Shown piece after piece: positions 30,041 to 30,166 of a stretch of 30,166 nt of DNA; within the stretch, counting starts at the first letter, position 1; every line of letters starts with the position of its first letter. Location of the stretch: the NCBI GenBank assembly GCA_027592105.1, contig JAQCLA010000005.1, positions 1 to 30,166 on the forward strand. Direction: 5' to 3'. Origin of the DNA: Pseudomonadota bacterium. GTDB lineage: Bacteria; Pseudomonadota; Alphaproteobacteria; Rhodobacterales; Rhodobacteraceae. A model generated the notes under the pieces. The model was given only the letters and a program-made list of their open reading frames with translations, was not told where the DNA came from and did not search any database. The translations under genes were made by a program, and so were the position numbers.

Positions 30041-30166
30041 CAGGATTACGTCGCAAAGCGGGCACGGCGCGCGCTGCCAAACAATCCAACCCCCGGAACT
30101 AAACAATTGTGAATTGCGTCGTTTATGTCCCTGAGCGCCTCGACACAGGCCTCAGGTTGAAAGTGC

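Overview
The window reads as chromosomal DNA from an alphaproteobacterium of the Rhodobacteraceae. The grounds are the protein style, the divergent zur-znuCB/znuA locus, a small DUF6525-like protein, and a flagellar cluster laid out like the sigma54-dependent Fla1 system of Rhodobacter (Cereibacter) sphaeroides, ending in a dedicated-looking rpoN. No genome name can be fixed from the sequence alone.

Left part (1-4003), zinc homeostasis: znuB (cut by the window edge), znuC and zur run leftward, and znuA runs rightward from a shared intergenic region with a Zur-box-like element. A close copy of that element lies 2 kb away, between a leftward hisI plus an 86-aa partner and two small rightward genes. 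This HisI has Asp where the family has a zinc-ligand Cys, so the block may be a low-zinc response unit.

Junction (4004-7604): a minimal tyrosine recombinase, a remnant-bearing stretch, a consensus sigma54 promoter followed by small coupled ORFs and a Tat-exported M15A-type peptidase, then a six-TM potassium channel.

Flagellar part (7642-29883): a leftward arm carries a 131-aa anchored protein, fliS, an unknown 166-aa protein, an unknown 150-aa protein, a FliT-like protein and a small membrane protein. A rightward arm runs fleT-fliEFGHIJ, fliKLMN, fliOPQR-flhB, then four accessory genes (one a candidate for MotF) and two short cNMP/cupin-like proteins. rpoN converges on this arm from the right. 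Six matches to the sigma54 -24/-12 consensus were found by eye: before the peptidase, before the FliT-like operon, on both sides of the fleT divergent region, before fliK and before fliO. Two have IHF-like sites upstream. A CtrA consensus site lies upstream of rpoN. This fits a cascade CtrA -> RpoN (plus FleQ, not in the window) -> FleT -> structural operons. FleT has a complete AAA+ domain but no C-terminal helix-turn-helix.

No rRNA, tRNA, CRISPR array or complete insertion sequence was seen.
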